Shown here: positions 62,512 through 64,000 of the stretch, piece by piece
Numbering within the stretch: position 1 is the stretch's first letter
Layout: each line of letters opens with the position of its first letter
DNA from: an alpha proteobacterium AAP38
GTDB taxonomy: Bacteria > Pseudomonadota > Alphaproteobacteria > Azospirillales > Azospirillaceae
Assembly (NCBI GenBank): GCA_001296005.1
Contig: LJHR01000047.1
Span: forward strand, 62,001-126,000
Reading direction: 5' to 3'
Length of the DNA stretch: 64,000 bases
Notes under the pieces: generated by a model
What the model was told of the DNA's origin: nothing
The model's input: the letters and a program-made list of their open reading frames with translations, nothing else
Databases searched by the model: none
Made by a program: the position numbers and the translations under genes

Positions 62512-63298
62512 ATGGGAAAATTTAACTTATTATTGACATGTATTTGCAGTATTATTCTGTCAGGCTGCGTCAGTACGCAAGTGGTGGGTAATAATCCCGT
62601 ATCGCAGATCGTTGATAATCTTCTGAGTGTTTATGAACCTGTCGCCAGAGTTGAAACACATCTGGGGGACGGCAGAGGGCTGATCCGACGTGTTTATGGG
62701 TTGGGCTCCAAAAAAGGATTCGATCTCGCGCCAGCGACGGGTTGGCGCGGCAGTACGATATCCCGACCTAACTGAGATTACTGGTGTTCAGCATTCACGT
62801 GTGGGGAAGACTACGGCGATTTTGATAACAGGCGTGTCGCCGAACTGCGCTGTTGATAATATCCTGTTATTCATCGAAGACTTGAGTGCCAGTACCTTCA
62901 ATGTGGGCGATTGCACGCGTCCGGTCGAGATTGAATACAGGAAAAATCACAAAGACTTCTTTTTGAACGAAACCGGCACTGACGACCCCAGACTGTGGAC
63001 CTTCTCGGCAGCCCAGGGCCTGCTGGGCGGCAAACGCTTCAGCGAATTGCAGGCCATGCAGGAGGCCGAACGCGCCCAGGCCCGTGAACGCGAACGTCAG
63101 AAAGTGGAACAGGCCAACCAGTCCGCCGGCAAACGCGCGCCGACCGTATCGGGCGCAGCCTCTGGCGCCACCCGCCCGGCCCAGCCAAAGCCGAAGCCCG
63201 TATTCACCGACATGCAGATTCCCTCCACGATCAAGACACCTGACGCAAAGCCCGTGGGTGTCGAAAATCTTTCCACCGAACCGTCGCAGCGGAACTAA
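62512..63298 (+). pseudogene. Lipoprotein gene split by a one-base frameshift
   Basis: The 5' part starts at 62512 with AGAGGGG upstream and encodes a lipoprotein signal with lipobox LSGC (Cys19); it then stops at 62775. From about 62716 the next frame (+1) is open to the stop at 63298 and reads as the natural continuation, with VGAAVRYPDLTEITG, SPNCAVDNILLFIEDL and a Gln/Glu-rich helix (MQEAERAQARERERQKVEQ) before a Pro/Lys tail. The shift point coincides with an A6 run (62710-62715). Removing one A would give a single 261-residue lipoprotein. It could be a real mutation, a base-calling error or slippage. No family was recognised. Confidence 0.65.
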
Positions 63299-63303
63299 CA
63301 GCC

Positions 63304-64000
63304 ATGAACACGCATGCCATTGCCTCCGCCACTGGGCGGATGCGATCCCTGCTTGTGTCACCCCTGCTCTGGTTGACGCTGGCGTATCTATTGTTCGAGC
63401 TGTCCTTCTCCGCCCGACTGCTGGATGCTGCGGGCGGCACAGCGACCATCCAGGAGATCCACTCCCTGGAGAATTTTGGGCGTGTCCTTTCGGGTGTCGC
63501 GCTGGGGCTGGTTGGCGCCGGCTTCCTGCTGCGGCGGCGGCCGCTGACGGGCGGCGGCCGCGTGTTCATCGGGGCCAGCCTGATCCTCATGATTGCAGGG
63601 CTGCTACTGGACCTGAACAGCGATCCTTTACATGCGGGGTTGAGCGTAGCCGGCGTTATCGCCGGGCTTTGCGCGTTGCTTCTCCTGCGCCACGTTGGGG
63701 ATTGGGTTGTTCTGCGCAGCGTTTTGGCCACAGGACTTTTCATACTGACCAGCGTCGCTACCATGTTCGTCGCCCAGACCCGTCTGGTGAACAACATGGT
63801 CGCCCGCCTTGACGATACGGACCGGCGCAATGCCGTCATCCTTGCCGACGCGGCGGTAAGGTTATCCGACTGTCGTCTGCGCGTCGACGATATCTTCCTC
63901 TGCGATGGTGAACAGTCACCGTCGGGTAAGGCCTTTACGGCGGTGTTCCCGATGTTGGCGCTGGGCCTGCCCGATCTGGAAAGCAAAGGTCTCGCGGTGA
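63304..64000 (+). CDS. Integral membrane protein, 5' part (runs off the window)
   Basis: 232 residues are in the window and the frame is still open at the end. It begins MNTHAIASATGRMRSLLVS six bases after the stop of the broken lipoprotein gene, so the two are one transcript. Hydrophobic spans appear at about 17-36 (LLVSPLLWLTLAYLLFELSF), 60-77, 88-102 and 111-150. A soluble, Cys-containing segment follows (LSDCRLRVDDIFLCDG). I recognise no family. Confidence 0.7.
   Translation, partial: MNTHAIASATGRMRSLLVSPLLWLTLAYLLFELSFSARLLDAAGGTATIQEIHSLENFGRVLSGVALGLVGAGFLLRRRPLTGGGRVFIGASLILMIAGLLLDLNSDPLHAGLSVAGVIAGLCALLLLRHVGDWVVLRSVLATGLFILTSVATMFVAQTRLVNNMVARLDDTDRRNAVILADAAVRLSDCRLRVDDIFLCDGEQSPSGKAFTAVFPMLALGLPDLESKGLAV

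Noticed and set aside
63231-63986. 251-codon minus-strand frame at the window end
   Set aside because: Opposite a better plus-strand membrane protein that follows the lipoprotein gene; Ser/Arg-rich shadow.
1-64000. tRNA/rRNA genes, CRISPR arrays, toxin-antitoxin pairs, prophage or intact insertion sequences
   Set aside because: Looked for cloverleaf ends, regularly spaced repeats, transposase and integrase motifs; none was convincing by eye.

Overview
The window is high-GC DNA from an alphaproteobacterium. The best fit is the Rhodospirillales/Azospirillaceae group (Azospirillum/Niveispirillum type). I infer this from the gene families present: several c-di-GMP proteins, an ECF42 sigma factor with its DGPF partner, MnSOD-type sod, TonB-dependent receptors, IorAB-like molybdoenzymes and alphaproteobacterial-style LepA and NAD kinase. 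This is judged from the text alone; no database search was possible. I found no rRNA, tRNA, CRISPR array or intact insertion sequence.

Layout. 0-7.5 kb is housekeeping and membrane upkeep: the nadK end, an N-formylglutamate amidohydrolase, an aspartoacylase-family deacylase with an AbrB-type permease, an unrecognised 580-residue protein, creA, and a qmcA/nfeD membrane-quality pair. 7.5-17.2 kb is a signalling block. It holds two tandem, equal-length degenerate-GGDEF/EAL paralogues, a tail-anchored pseudokinase translationally coupled to a small membrane protein, an NMT1-sensor diguanylate cyclase, and a convergent REC-DUF3369-GGDEF-EAL phosphodiesterase. 17.4-22.6 kb carries a CPA1 antiporter with a cyclic-nucleotide domain, a methyltransferase, a phosphoesterase and an orphan protein. 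22.8-27.4 kb is one co-directional run: EF-hand protein, ECF sigma factor, membrane anti-sigma candidate, periplasmic metal-sensor-like protein, then the DUF1800/DUF1501 export pair.

27.4-40.6 kb contains an IorAB-like oxidoreductase, a nicotinate phosphoribosyltransferase-like gene, a phytase-like domain fused to an autotransporter barrel, lepA, a YbdG-like mechanosensitive channel and a DUF1838 Tat substrate. 40.8-56.4 kb contains the ECF42/DGPF pair with a matching promoter, a VOC protein, a KefB-like antiporter overlapping rluE tail to tail, an exported MnSOD, an HNH protein, a TonB receptor behind a Fur-box-like palindrome, LysE, sppA, pabB-pabC, and small DUF genes.

56.5-64 kb is accessory in character: a CsgG-like/SH3 lipoprotein, a second TonB receptor facing a LuxR solo, an AT-rich island with a small membrane protein and a 20-codon ORF, a lipoprotein gene broken by one base at an A6 run, and a membrane protein that runs off the end. 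The most novel-looking candidates are the pseudokinase/EAL block, the EF-hand/sigma/metal-sensor/DUF1800-DUF1501 run, and the phytase-autotransporter fusion.
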